A stretch of 64,000 nt of DNA from DGNJ01 sp002388905 (GCA_036843405.1 DAITSJ010000006.1:62001-126000), one strand, 5' to 3'. Positions 44,818 to 54,404 are shown, counted from the stretch's first letter. Notes: generated from the letters alone by a model not told the origin. Made by a program: numbers and translations.

Positions 44818-46122
44818 TTAGTATGATCCGCATTCGTTTGCCTCACAACGACCGGCGTTTACAGATGCGTCTTGAGTCGATCCCACGGCTTCCGATTGCG
44901 CCTTTGTGGGTAGCCCCAGCGTCAGTACAAGCATAATGGCGACACCGCCACCCACCATTAAGATCAGGAGCCACTGATCGTATGTACCGAATCGATCGAA
45001 ACCAAAGCCGGCGAAAGTGGAGCCAACTGCCGTAGCGACACCGTAAGCGCCCCCCAGCACGGCATACATCAATCCGTACGCCTTGAGGCCGAAATACCGG
45101 CTGATCAGGTAAGCCACTGCATCGACCTCGGCACCAAGACACAATCCAGCCAGAATGCTAGCGCCAATTGCCAGGGGATAGTTGCCATCCAGATGGAGAA
45201 GGAGGAATCCGGCAACAGGAATAAGGCCGAAGGCAACGGCGGACACGAAGCGGGGATCGAAGAGATCGTATAACATCCCCATTGTGAGACGGCCGACAAT
45301 CATTGACGGGCCAACGAAAAACGCCATGGACGCGGCCTGCGCCGGACTGAAGCCTGAATCGATAAGCATGGGCTGGATGTGGACAAGATAAGTACCTGCC
45401 GCAAGAGCCACCAGTACAAAAGCGGCCAGCATCTGCCAGAAGTGCCTGCGGACTACGGCCTCGCGGAAGCTGTATCCCGGCAATTGTTTTGGCGCAACAC
45501 TGACACCGGCACCGGAACCTACTGAATCCAGATCCCGGAAATAGCGCAGGGTCGGGATGAACATCAGAATCGCACCGGTAACGCCAACCACCGGAAATAT
45601 CCAGCTGACGCCCACCAGGCCAAGTAATGCCACGATAATGGAGGGTGTGATCGCCACCATCAATCCGCCGCTGGTCAGAGTCAGAGCAAGGGCCATTCCC
45701 CGCTGTGCCTCAAACCATTTGACGATGCCACCGGTCCAGATAACAGCAGACACACTGGCGGCAAGCATCGCAAAAACCACACAGGCCGCATACCAAGTCC
45801 AGAGCTGCGGCCCCGCCAGGCCCAGCAGTGAAAAGCCAATGGCGAACAGCCAGACACCACAGAGCGCGATCGGGCGCATACCAAACCGATCGGCAAGTCC
45901 ACCCGCGACGATACTGGCGACCAGGTTGATGCCCATGATCAATGTCAAACCAAAGGCAATCTCACCCCGGCTCCAATCATAGGCCTTTTGAAGGTGAGGG
46001 ATCATCGCCCCGATAAAGTGCGAATAAATACTGCCAATGGCGATGCCGAGCGCTGCAGCCAGCACGACTCCCCAGCCCCTTTGCCACTCGACAATCCCCC
46101 TACCCTTTGGGTTGGCTTTCAT
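44818..46122 (-). CDS. MFS transporter, copy 2 (paralogue of 37765)
   Basis: 434 residues from ATG 46122 (VSVMKANPKG; an in-frame extension upstream is less likely). Twelve hydrophobic segments; KAYDWSRGEIAFGLTLIMGI near residue 47 and GGLADRFGMR near residue 75 match the first MFS carrier almost word for word. It carries a loop SVAPKQLPG in the middle. Its family transports monocarboxylates and related acids. It lies between the P450 and CMD genes, all minus strand. Confidence 0.9.
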   Translation of the reverse strand: MKANPKGRGIVEWQRGWGVVLAAALGIAIGSIYSHFIGAMIPHLQKAYDWSRGEIAFGLTLIMGINLVASIVAGGLADRFGMRPIALCGVWLFAIGFSLLGLAGPQLWTWYAACVVFAMLAASVSAVIWTGGIVKWFEAQRGMALALTLTSGGLMVAITPSIIVALLGLVGVSWIFPVVGVTGAILMFIPTLRYFRDLDSVGSGAGVSVAPKQLPGYSFREAVVRRHFWQMLAAFVLVALAAGTYLVHIQPMLIDSGFSPAQAASMAFFVGPSMIVGRLTMGMLYDLFDPRFVSAVAFGLIPVAGFLLLHLDGNYPLAIGASILAGLCLGAEVDAVAYLISRYFGLKAYGLMYAVLGGAYGVATAVGSTFAGFGFDRFGTYDQWLLILMVGGGVAIMLVLTLGLPTKAQSEAVGSTQDASVNAGRCEANECGSY

Positions 46123-46299
46123 AACACTCACTGAATGATAAATTTCCAGGTTACCGGGCAACCGGTTTGCAGAAGGCCAATTTCAGCATCGGCGATCATG
46201 CGCCGTTATGGAAGCTTACTTTCCGGCCAAGAAACCCGGTTTTATCGGCTTCTGCTCATTAGCATGGTGCCGGGTATCGTTGATTGTTCAGATTTGAGG

Positions 46300-46339
46300 A
46301 AAAGATCGCGGCCGCCGGAAAGCGCAGGCGGCCACGATC
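46300..46339 (-). terminator. Hairpin terminator after P450 1
   Basis: A long stem with one mismatch (GATCG.GGCCGCC / GGCGGCC.CGATC, 46304-46339). On the minus strand it is followed by a short T run (AAAA 46300-46303 on plus). It is 51 nt beyond the P450 stop. The T run is short, so efficiency is uncertain. Confidence 0.55.
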
Positions 46340-46389
46340 CTGGATCCCAAAAAAAGCAAACGGAACTGTTTCACTTGCTGCCCTGTAAC

Positions 46390-47607
46390 TCAGGCAAGCA
46401 AGGGAACCTTGATCCGATGCCTGGACCTGGGTGTCGTTTCCCACACACCGCTAGACTCGGGATCGAGTCGTAACGATGGATAACGATTCGCCATTTCCAC
46501 GACGATTTTGGGAAGGATCATTCTGGTTATCGCGTTTCCGATACAGACATGGGTGCCATTGCCAAACGCCAGATGCCGATTTTCCTCACGATCAATATTA
46601 AACTCGAGCGGATTTTCGAATTGGTCCGGATCGCGGTTGGCCATGGAAATCATCGTATAGACCGGGGTACCTTCGGGTATGGTCCGGCCTCCAACGTCCA
46701 CATCCTGGGTTGCAAAGCGCATGACCAGGGAAACAGGGGCATCAAGGCGGTAAACCTCCTCGCAGAATGCCTTGGCCAGGTTTTCATCCTTCCTTATTCT
46801 CTCGGCGATATCCGGATACTTTGCCAGGTAATGCATTGACGAGGCTCCCATGGCTGAGACAGTCGGGACGCCACCGGTAAACAGGACACAAACCATCGCC
46901 ATCATTTCTGAATCCGACATGGTGCCGCTTTCGCTCGCATTGGCAATCATGCTCAGGACGTTCTTCCTGTCCTCCTTGTCGGCATTGGCCAGCACTTCAC
47001 GCAGGTAGGCCTCGCCCTTCTTCCACCCTTCAATATATTCCTTGGGCTTCGGATCCCCGGGTTTGAGTTTGTCAAGAAGATAGAAAGTTGCGCCAAATTC
47101 AAAAAAGATATGCTGGTCTTCCGCCGGAATACCGAGAAACTCGTCAAACAGGACTTTCACCGCCAGCGGCCGGCCGATATCCTGCATGCCGTCAAACGGC
47201 TTGCCCGGCTCGATATTGTCCACCAACTCTTTAACTACCGAGTCCGTATAATCCGCCAGCTTTCTCACTCGGCCCGGCGCAAAAGCCACATTGACGACAC
47301 GTCTCAACCTGTCGTGCTGGGGCGGGTCCGAGTAATTCATTACCGGCATCCCATTGAAAAAATCCACCCGTTGCATGCCCGGCAGATTAGGAGGTTTAAC
47401 GCTCGAAAAAAGCTCCCAGTTACCCAGGGCCTGCAGGCACTGATCATATTTTGCGATATAGGCCGAGGGTACGTCACCCTCCATAAGCATAAAGCCCGGA
47501 GAGTCGTTGAGCAGTTTCTCGTCGAACGAAATTGGATTGTCCCTGAATTCCTCGCCAAAGGGATCAAATGATGAAAACTCGAGTTTATTGCTTGCTGAGG
47601 CACTCAT
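46390..47607 (-). CDS. Cytochrome P450 (copy 1)
   Basis: 405 residues from ATG 47607 with AAGGAG upstream. The heme loop FGNGTHVCIGN has the Cys ligand near residue 355, EEVYRLDAP holds the ExxR motif near residue 280, and FTGGVPTVSAM near residue 238 is the I-helix. The acid before the conserved Thr is Pro here. It is a soluble bacterial-type P450 that needs a ferredoxin system, which is not in the window. It is paired with an SDR 107 nt upstream on the same strand. Confidence 0.93.
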   Translation of the reverse strand: MSASASNKLEFSSFDPFGEEFRDNPISFDEKLLNDSPGFMLMEGDVPSAYIAKYDQCLQALGNWELFSSVKPPNLPGMQRVDFFNGMPVMNYSDPPQHDRLRRVVNVAFAPGRVRKLADYTDSVVKELVDNIEPGKPFDGMQDIGRPLAVKVLFDEFLGIPAEDQHIFFEFGATFYLLDKLKPGDPKPKEYIEGWKKGEAYLREVLANADKEDRKNVLSMIANASESGTMSDSEMMAMVCVLFTGGVPTVSAMGASSMHYLAKYPDIAERIRKDENLAKAFCEEVYRLDAPVSLVMRFATQDVDVGGRTIPEGTPVYTMISMANRDPDQFENPLEFNIDREENRHLAFGNGTHVCIGNAITRMILPKIVVEMANRYPSLRLDPESSGVWETTPRSRHRIKVPLLA

Positions 47608-47667
47608 AATAAAACTCCTTGGGTTCCTGCCAGTGAGACCAATCGCGCCCGTCACCGGCTGAAAAAA

Positions 47668-47679
47668 CATTTGCAAATG
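47668..47679. promoter_or_regulatory. Perfect 12-bp palindrome upstream of P450 1
   Basis: CATTTGCAAATG, 61 nt upstream of the P450 ATG. Short enough to occur by chance; a candidate operator. Confidence 0.3.
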
Positions 47680-47713
47680 GCTACCAATCTGGCAGTGCTT
47701 CCGGGCTCGCTTG

Positions 47714-48550
47714 CTAACCGCGCTGGATCAATGCCGCGTGGATACCGCCGTCGACAAGGAGGTCCGTTCCCGTGATAAAAGACGCCTTTTCGGACAATAA
47801 AAATTCGACCCCGTCGGCGATTTCGTGCATATTCCCCTGCCGTTTAAGAGGGGTCGCGTCCAGAAGGTCGAACTTCATCGGTTGGTTTTTGAACTCCAGA
47901 TCCCCCATGGGTGTCGAGATCAGCCCCGGAGACAGGGAAACAATTCTTGCTCTTTTTTCGCCCCAGGCGGGCGCCAGACGCCGTACCATCTCGTTCAGCG
48001 CCTTCTTCGACAACTGATAACTCAGAGTGGGGTTGAGCTCTTCGCCCAGTACTGATTCGAGCTGGCCGATCAGGTCATCGGACAACGGCGATGACAGAGT
48101 CTCCGACACCTGCTCATAATTGGCCACCATATGGCCCGCCAGGGAGGAAATAAAAACCGCTGCGCTCCCCGCCCCGGCATGGGGAAGGAGGTGCCTGGCC
48201 ACCAGGGCCGGCCCCCGCAAATTGACGGCCATGATGGTTTGCCAGTCGGCCATGCTGGGCGAAAGCCCGGCCACGTGGGCGAGGGACCGGAATCCACCGT
48301 CCTGCTCCACGGTACTGGCCAGGTCGGAAACCGAGGTTTCGTCCGTGACATCGAGTTTTTGAGTCTGCACGAGATAGCCAGTGCTGCCCAGGTCCGCTTT
48401 TACAGAATCCAACCTGGCCTGATCGATATCGGCGATCAGAAGCCTGTGGTGCTGACCCAATCTCCTCGCAACGGCCAGCCCCATGCCCCCGGCGCCAATG
48501 ACGACACAAAGCGGCAGGTCGGGCCATGCATGCAATCTGGGATCGTCCAA
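47714..48550 (-). CDS. SDR family oxidoreductase with TTG start
   Basis: 278 residues from TTG 48550; AAGGAG six nt upstream decides this rare start, and no ATG lies nearby with a site. The fold is CVVIGAGGMGLAVARRLG near residue 15, AHVAGLSP near residue 91, SSLAGHMVAN near residue 139 and YQLSKKALNE near residue 182 (Tyr-x-x-x-Lys). LLVDGGIHAA ends it. It lies upstream of the P450 on the minus strand. It likely oxidises or reduces the hydroxylated product; the substrate is unknown. Confidence 0.9.
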   Translation of the reverse strand: MDDPRLHAWPDLPLCVVIGAGGMGLAVARRLGQHHRLLIADIDQARLDSVKADLGSTGYLVQTQKLDVTDETSVSDLASTVEQDGGFRSLAHVAGLSPSMADWQTIMAVNLRGPALVARHLLPHAGAGSAAVFISSLAGHMVANYEQVSETLSSPLSDDLIGQLESVLGEELNPTLSYQLSKKALNEMVRRLAPAWGEKRARIVSLSPGLISTPMGDLEFKNQPMKFDLLDATPLKRQGNMHEIADGVEFLLSEKASFITGTDLLVDGGIHAALIQRG

Positions 48551-48569
48551 GGTTCACTCCTTCGATAGG

Positions 48570-48602
48570 AAAAAGCCATGGCGATATTCGAATCGCCATG
48601 GC
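48570..48602 (-). terminator. Intrinsic terminator after TonB receptor 2
   Basis: GCCATGGCGAT-ATTCGA-ATCGCCATGGC, perfect 11-bp stem. On the minus strand it is followed by five T. It separates the receptor gene from the SDR-P450 run. Confidence 0.85.
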
Positions 48603-48611
48603 CCAGTGGCT

Positions 48612-51014
48612 TTAGAAATTGTAGCGTACTTCCGCGCCCCACATCCGCGGGGGACCGAAAATACCGGCGTTAAAGCCTAATATCTGGCCGGTAATGGAAC
48701 CGGTGGCAATGAACTCTTCGTCGAAGGCATTATTCACCCAGACGGCGAGATCGACTGAGGGCGAGAAAGCTCCTTCGAAATCCACCCGGAAATTAGTCCT
48801 TTCATACCCCGGAATGAGCCAGTTACCCGCAAAGGTTCTATCATCCGTCCAGTAATAATCGCCCCTGAGGGTAACGTTCTGCAGAGACTGATTATCAACC
48901 GGAATGGTGTAGGCAACCGATGCCGTCGCGGTCTTTTCCGCCACAAACTCGAACCGGATCTCATTCGCGGCGCCGATATAAGGCGCCAGCGCGGCAGGCT
49001 TGTTAAAGGTATCGGTTTCCACATCCAGGTAACTACCCGACAGTCGAATATTCAGGTTTTCGATGGGGACAATGGTCAGTTCGACATCGGCACCGGAAAT
49101 TTTCGAATCACCCTGGTTGATCATCAGGGTATTGCCCGCCGGATCATCTCCGGGGGTACAGGTGCCATCCGGCGAAGTGGGCGGAGGTACCGGTTGTCCC
49201 GGGTTGGCCGCCTGGACCGCTGCGCAATTAGCGGCGGTTGTGACCCCGCTGACGGGCGCCTGCACGTCTTTTCCCTTCATCGCGAACGCGGAAATATTGG
49301 TACGCAACGCTACGTCGCCAAGTGTCCAGTCGGAACGCAAACCAACTTCGACATCGGTAACGGTTTCCGGCTCAAAGGACTGGAACTCTGCCAGCCGACC
49401 GCTTAAGCTCGGCGAGTTGATGCCACCGGCGCGATACCCGTGCCTGGAGACGATATAGGCAAAATGGTCGGGGTTGATTTGCCAGTTCAATCCCACGGAC
49501 CAGGTGGTTTCCTCGGATTCCGAGCTGGTAACAGCCGCGCCGGTCAACTGCGAAGTATCATTATTTTCGCAGGCGCTAAGATCAACGTTCGTGGAATCGT
49601 CAAATCCGGTGCCGGTGCAGGATTCAATATCATCCCAGGTGTGGCGAACACCGACTTCGAAGTCCAGGCCATCGACAAAGGCACTCAGATCATAGGTGCC
49701 GTGAGCGTACAGGGCCTTGCTTTCTTCCGTGGTAAAGTTAAACGCAGTTGGTCTTCCCGAGGTACCGGCCACGGCAGCAAACGCCACCCAATCGGCCTGG
49801 GGCCCGGTGGGTTCCGCCTCCAGCCAGAAGGCACCCACCTGCCAGTCGAGCTTGTCGTTCAAGGCCAGCCCTTTCAGCTGTATCTCGTTACTGTACTGCT
49901 CCAGTTCCCGCCGGAAGCGGCTCTTGATGTATTCAACGGGAGTCCCTGCAGGAAAAGCACCGGACCCGTCAGCGGTCAGCACCCGGAGACCGTCGGAATT
50001 ATTAAGAGTATTCAGCTCGATATCCCGGTAACCGAAGATATTCACCAGGGTGAGATCGCCCAACTGGATCTCGGTGCGGTTGTTGATAATCACCTTGTCG
50101 GTAGTCGAAAAGGAACCGCGAGTGGTAAATACATCTCTCGGGCCACGGGCATTTTGCCCGGCGACCGCGGCTGCAAGATCGGTGTCAAGCCCGAATATTG
50201 TAGGCAAAAAGGCACCGGGGATATGTTCCACCGGCACGATGCCGTCATTGTTGTAATCGGTTTCGGTAATGTCGTAAATCAGGGTGTTGGAGATATTTTC
50301 CGTAGGCGTCCACAGTAGCGAAGCCCGAAAACCCGACCAGTCCGAGTTATCGACCTCTCGGCCAAAGGCGAGATCATCGGTGTAGCCGTCGCGTTTGTTG
50401 ATGACCCCTGCCAGGCGAATAGCCAACTTGTCCTGAACCAATGGCACGTTGACCGCCCCTTCGTACTTACGCAGGCTGTACTCGCCAACCGAAAGGTTCA
50501 GGTAGCCTTCGAACTCATGGGACGGTGCCGCCGCCTCGAACAGAATAGCGCCGCCGATGGTATTGCGGCCAAAGAGGGTACCCTGTGGCCCCTTCAACAC
50601 CTGTACCGACGCCAGGTCGTATTGCGGAATATAGCTGCCGTTATTGGGTTCCGGTACCTCGCCAAAGTAGGAAACCACGCCGGGAGACATAGTGCCGCTC
50701 AAGGCCTTGGATATCCCCCGGATCTGATAAACCGGGTTAGCGCGCGTTCCGGAGCCGGAAAGGTGTACACCCGGTGTCGCCTGCTGGATATCCTCCATAT
50801 CGGTAATGCCGCGCTTGCGGATTTCCTCGGCATCGAAGGCGGTTACTGTTACCGGGACAGACTGGAGGCTTTCCTCTGCTCTCCGGGCGGTCACGACAAT
50901 CTCTTGTAGCGAGCTCGCTCCCTCCTGAGCCATGCCGGCCGTGCCGGCCGTTGCCGCGAGAATCGCCAGTGGTAGCGAATAGAGCTTCGCCGGTTTTCTA
51001 TCTTGGCTGGACAT
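48612..51014 (-). CDS. TonB-dependent outer-membrane receptor 2
   Basis: 800 residues from ATG 51014 (MSSQDRKPAKLYSLPLAILA), preceded by GAGGGGG; an upstream start at 51032 is in frame. The signal peptide ends near residue 29. QEIVVTARRAEESLQ near residue 37 is the TonB-box/plug opening, and LKGPQGTLFGRNTIGGA marks the plug. The barrel ends AEVRYNF with a terminal Phe. No STN domain. It is a paralogue of receptors 1 and 3. Its promoter overlaps the operator at 51061. Confidence 0.93.
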   Translation of the reverse strand: MSSQDRKPAKLYSLPLAILAATAGTAGMAQEGASSLQEIVVTARRAEESLQSVPVTVTAFDAEEIRKRGITDMEDIQQATPGVHLSGSGTRANPVYQIRGISKALSGTMSPGVVSYFGEVPEPNNGSYIPQYDLASVQVLKGPQGTLFGRNTIGGAILFEAAAPSHEFEGYLNLSVGEYSLRKYEGAVNVPLVQDKLAIRLAGVINKRDGYTDDLAFGREVDNSDWSGFRASLLWTPTENISNTLIYDITETDYNNDGIVPVEHIPGAFLPTIFGLDTDLAAAVAGQNARGPRDVFTTRGSFSTTDKVIINNRTEIQLGDLTLVNIFGYRDIELNTLNNSDGLRVLTADGSGAFPAGTPVEYIKSRFRRELEQYSNEIQLKGLALNDKLDWQVGAFWLEAEPTGPQADWVAFAAVAGTSGRPTAFNFTTEESKALYAHGTYDLSAFVDGLDFEVGVRHTWDDIESCTGTGFDDSTNVDLSACENNDTSQLTGAAVTSSESEETTWSVGLNWQINPDHFAYIVSRHGYRAGGINSPSLSGRLAEFQSFEPETVTDVEVGLRSDWTLGDVALRTNISAFAMKGKDVQAPVSGVTTAANCAAVQAANPGQPVPPPTSPDGTCTPGDDPAGNTLMINQGDSKISGADVELTIVPIENLNIRLSGSYLDVETDTFNKPAALAPYIGAANEIRFEFVAEKTATASVAYTIPVDNQSLQNVTLRGDYYWTDDRTFAGNWLIPGYERTNFRVDFEGAFSPSVDLAVWVNNAFDEEFIATGSITGQILGFNAGIFGPPRMWGAEVRYNF

Positions 51015-51060
51015 ATCTGCCCCCTCTGTCAAGTTATCTGGTTATGAACCCTAAGATTTA

Positions 51061-51087
51061 AGTTGCATATTGTCTTGTTATGCAACT
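51061..51087. promoter_or_regulatory. Candidate TetR operator, copy 1 (AGTTGCA-N13-TGCAACT)
   Basis: A perfect palindrome; the arms extend to 11 bp (TAAGTTGCATA and TATGCAACTTA, 51059-51089). It is 47 nt upstream of the TonB receptor 2 start and covers a possible -35 of it. Confidence 0.65.
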
Positions 51088-51113
51088 TAGGCACACTACC
51101 ATAGCACCATATG

Positions 51114-51140
51114 AGTTACAATATAATTCGATTTGCAACT
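51114..51140. promoter_or_regulatory. Candidate TetR operator, copy 2 (AGTTACA-N13-TGCAACT)
   Basis: Same 27-bp spacing as copy 1, with one arm position changed. It is 26 nt from copy 1 and on the TetR side of the region. The centre (ATATAATT) resembles copy 3. Confidence 0.6.
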
Positions 51141-51425
51141 TTTTAGACGGAAAGGAATCCCATGCCACACTGGCCTCTATATTTTTTTACTATTTTTCGA
51201 TTAGTTATGAAACGATTACGGCATTTCGGCCTATGCCCGGGAAGAACAAGCATTCTCACGACCAGGCGGTTTACCCGTGCGGGCTCAACTGTTGGCACAT
51301 TGGCTGATATCCTGCCCAAAACCGGATGGCCGGTTGCAGTGGGCCGAGGCGGTAGTGCAAAGCAAAATTCTGTTAATCTTTGGTCAAGGGAAACAACCGT
51401 GGGATCTTTAAAGGAACGCTCAGAA

Positions 51426-52004
51426 ATGGTGAACAAACTGGGACCTAGAGCCCTGAAAACAAGACAGAGAATTATCAATGCGGCACTGGAGCTGATTGTT
51501 GAACACGGCGAAACCGGCGTCAAAATGATTGACATCTGCGACAGGGTCAATATCTCCAGAACAACGATGTACCGCCACTTCGACAACATTGAGGAGATAA
51601 TTGAAAATGTTTACCTCAATGTCCGGGAGGATTTCGCCAGGGGACTCGAGGACGCAGTAAAAAACAATCCCGCCGAAGAGGACAGACTGGACGTGGTCGT
51701 CCATTATCTGGGAGACTTTTTTAAAACCGGTCTCATCGTAAAACTGAACCAGACCGATCCGAAGTTTCTGAGAAAACTGAGTCTCAAAAATTTCGACGCC
51801 AGGGTTGCGCTTTATAAGCGGATACTGGAGCCTTTTTTCCAATTGGTCGAAAAAGAAAAAGGCGGTAAAATTGACAGGCAGCTTGTCGCCTATTTTATCA
51901 CCCACTTCTATGCATCGCTGTCGGTATATGGAACCCATTCCATGCCCTATGATATAGAGACCCTGCTGCGCAAACTTATACGAGGTATAGCTCTGGAATC
52001 CTGA
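51426..52004 (+). CDS. TetR family transcriptional regulator 1
   Basis: 192 residues from ATG 51426 (AAAGGAA upstream; GTG 51399 in the same frame is an alternative). The helix-turn-helix is MIDICDRVNISRTTMYRHFDN near residue 35. The C-terminal part has KLNQTDPKFLRKLSLKNFDA and FITHFYASLSVYG, similar to the regulator at 59676, so the two are paralogues. It is divergent from TonB receptor 2 and probably binds the AGTTRCA palindromes. The gene is clearly more AT-rich than its neighbours. Confidence 0.9.
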   Translation: MVNKLGPRALKTRQRIINAALELIVEHGETGVKMIDICDRVNISRTTMYRHFDNIEEIIENVYLNVREDFARGLEDAVKNNPAEEDRLDVVVHYLGDFFKTGLIVKLNQTDPKFLRKLSLKNFDARVALYKRILEPFFQLVEKEKGGKIDRQLVAYFITHFYASLSVYGTHSMPYDIETLLRKLIRGIALES

Positions 52005-52203
52005 AATACCGGGCTTGGATGGGCAGCGGTTGCTCCATTGGTCTGTTCATCTTGCGAAATATTCACCAAGCGACAAGAACTGAAGCCTCTCTCCGCCGAT
52101 CCAAGAGGTTGACTCGATCCACCGGAAAGGCACAGTTCCGTCCACTCTTCTTACCAGGACAAACAGGACCCCTTGACTGATTCTTTTTCGCTGTTTGAGG
52201 ACA

Positions 52204-53298
52204 TCAGGCGGGAGGCACCTCTCCCGCGGCTTCGGCAATCACCCTGAATGCATCGAGATTTTCTTCTATCGGCTCGCGGGTCAGCTGATCGCCATAGCGC
52301 ACCACCAGCCCTGTAATGCCGCTGTCCAGCCAGGGCCTGATTCTCTCTCGGATTCGATCAAGGGGACCCACAAGCCAGGCGTCATCGATATATTCATCCG
52401 GTACGGCATTAATGGATGCCTCCCATAATTTCGGCTCCAGGAGGTTTGCCCCTTGCACCACCTGTGCTTCCGCATCGGCGTCGCCGCGGATTTCCTCCAA
52501 CCGGTTAGCAAGATCCTCATAACCCCGGGCCACCATGAACTCCCGTTGCATTTTTGCCCAGGTCACCACATATTCCTTGAACGGCCGCATGGCGGCCTTG
52601 ACATCGTTGTCGACAATCACATCGACATGTGCCCAGATATCGAGATCATCCAGCGACTTGCCATTCCCTGCCCGTTCCAGGCCTTTTCGAAGCAAGGGCA
52701 GTACACCGGGCAAGCTGCCGGGCGGCAAATTGGGGGGCATCCAGCCATCGCCGATTTCGGCAGCCAGCGCGATCATTTGAGGGCCGGAAGCGGCTATGAT
52801 AACGGGAATTTCAGCGAGCGGCTCGATCCCCAGCCTGGCGGGCTTTACGCCGTGGGCACCTGGGCCACGGTAGGGAGCAGACAGGACTTTGCCCACATGA
52901 TCGATGACTTCACCGGCGAGCCCCTGGCGCAATATGGCGACGAAATCACGCATCCGGTTCACGGGGCTACCCCAGGGCATACCGTGGTGACCTTCACACA
53001 TCGGCGGGCTACCGCTGCCGACTCCGGCTATGACACGCCCTCCCCCCGCCAGATGGTCCAGGGTGAGCAAACCCAACGCGGTCATGGCCGGCGACCTTCC
53101 TGTTACCTCAATAATACGAGAACCCAATTTCAGGTGCTCGGTATGTCCCGCGACATAACCAAGCACCGCGGTGGCGTCGGAGAAGCCCTCGGCCGTAAAG
53201 ACGGCATCATAGCCAAGTCGCTCGGAGAGCTGGATGCGCTCCAGCGGAGGATTGACAACCCTGTCCTGCCAGCGTATTTCCGTAGCGAGCTTGATCAT
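52204..53298 (-). CDS. LLM-class flavin-dependent oxidoreductase
   Basis: 364 residues. A luciferase-like monooxygenase TIM barrel: FTAEGFSDATAVLGYVAGHT near residue 34, LKLGSRIIEVTGRSPAM near residue 55, and GGRVIAGVGSGSPPM near residue 84, as in F420/FMN members. Distal motifs ASGPQMIALAAEIGDGWM near residue 170 are typical. The cofactor (FMN or F420) cannot be told. It lies 107 nt after the SDR on the same strand, so the two form a unit controlled from the 54405 operator region. It converges with TetR 1. Confidence 0.9.
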   Translation of the reverse strand: MIKLATEIRWQDRVVNPPLERIQLSERLGYDAVFTAEGFSDATAVLGYVAGHTEHLKLGSRIIEVTGRSPAMTALGLLTLDHLAGGGRVIAGVGSGSPPMCEGHHGMPWGSPVNRMRDFVAILRQGLAGEVIDHVGKVLSAPYRGPGAHGVKPARLGIEPLAEIPVIIAASGPQMIALAAEIGDGWMPPNLPPGSLPGVLPLLRKGLERAGNGKSLDDLDIWAHVDVIVDNDVKAAMRPFKEYVVTWAKMQREFMVARGYEDLANRLEEIRGDADAEAQVVQGANLLEPKLWEASINAVPDEYIDDAWLVGPLDRIRERIRPWLDSGITGLVVRYGDQLTREPIEENLDAFRVIAEAAGEVPPA

Positions 53299-53405
53299 TG
53301 TCTATTCCCTATTCCCTTTACTCTCTCCACTCTTCCCAACCATGAGAGCACAACAGACCTCATGACACTCGCACGATACCGGCAGGGCCAAATGCGCCGA
53401 ATCAC

Positions 53406-54176
53406 TCAAGTTGCCATTCTTCCCCCATCGACGAGAAAGTCCGACCCGGTTATATAACTGGCGGCATCGGAAGCGAGGAAAAGTGCCATCTGTGCCACTT
53501 CGACAGGCTGGCCGGCTCTCTGAATCAGGGCATCGCCAAGCATAACGCCTCGGGCTGTTGGGTCTTCAAGAAATGGTTTTGTCGCGGGACTTTCAATGAC
53601 GCCAGGACTGATACTGACTGCCCGGACACCATATTTGGCACCCTCCACCGCAAGCTGTTTTGTCATGGCGAGGATGGCACCCTTGGCCGCCGAATGTGAG
53701 ACCTGCGGTGCCGCATGGGTACCGGCATGGCCGGACACTGACGCCGTATTGATGACGACACCGCCCTGCTTTATCAGATACTTCCAGGCAAACCGGGTGA
53801 CGAAAAACACGAGGTCGACTTCATTGCGCATGGTAAAGCGCCAATCGTCGATATCGATCTCCCCAAACGGCGCAAACTTTGCTGCCGAGGCGTTGTTGTA
53901 TACCACATCGATGCGACCGTACAGGCTGGCAGCATCCTCAACCCATGTTTCAGCCTGTTCGGGGTCTCCCAGGTCTACAGGCGCATAGCCATGCATGGTG
54001 CCGCCGGCTTCGGCGACAAGCTTCGAGGTCTCGTTATTTTGCTCGGCATTGATATCGCATCCGACAACCACCGCGCCGTGCTCGGCAAAGAGCACTGCCG
54101 CCGCCCTTCCCTGGCCGCCGCCGGTGCCCGTGATCAGGACCACTTTCCCATCAAGATTGAATGGCGGTTTTCCCAT
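53406..54176 (-). CDS. SDR family oxidoreductase with His in place of catalytic Tyr
   Basis: 256 residues. VVLITGTGGGQGRAAAV near residue 12 is the cofactor loop, YNNASAAKF near residue 91, and NTASVSGHAGTHA near residue 142. The expected Tyr-x-x-x-Lys reads HSAAK near residue 158, so His occupies the Tyr place. The late VDGGRMAT ends it. His variants occur in some SDR subgroups. It precedes the LLM gene and is 230 nt downstream of the 54405 operator. Confidence 0.88.
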   Translation of the reverse strand: MGKPPFNLDGKVVLITGTGGGQGRAAAVLFAEHGAVVVGCDINAEQNNETSKLVAEAGGTMHGYAPVDLGDPEQAETWVEDAASLYGRIDVVYNNASAAKFAPFGEIDIDDWRFTMRNEVDLVFFVTRFAWKYLIKQGGVVINTASVSGHAGTHAAPQVSHSAAKGAILAMTKQLAVEGAKYGVRAVSISPGVIESPATKPFLEDPTARGVMLGDALIQRAGQPVEVAQMALFLASDAASYITGSDFLVDGGRMAT

Positions 54177-54404
54177 AAGTCTGCCCCGGGTTTATATTTA
54201 TCGGCCTCTTTTCGACCGTATTTTCCAAGAAGAGCATCCGGTTGATATTTAGTCTCTCGGCCAAGCGCAGGGGTAGGAGAACACGGCGATCTCCTGCCCG
54301 TCCCTGACTCTTGCCTGGCAACCAACCCACCTCCCGGTCTGGTGCATTTTTTAAATAGGAAGATGGATCAAGTACTCACCAGGAGGCTATCAGAGCCCCA
54401 ATAT

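Larger units (their letters stand above)
51015..51425. other. 411-bp divergent region between TonB receptor 2 and TetR 1
   Basis: No gene. The TetR frame is open upstream to 51162, but that leader does not look like protein. It holds operators at 51061 and 51114 and a possible receptor promoter TTGCAT-N18-TTAAAT on the minus strand that the first operator overlaps. The stretch is AT-rich compared with the flanking coding DNA. Confidence 0.55.

Noticed and set aside
51162..51425. 88-codon N-terminal extension of TetR 1
   Set aside because: The TetR fold starts at about residue 8 from ATG 51426; the extension does not look like protein and would cover the intergenic region.
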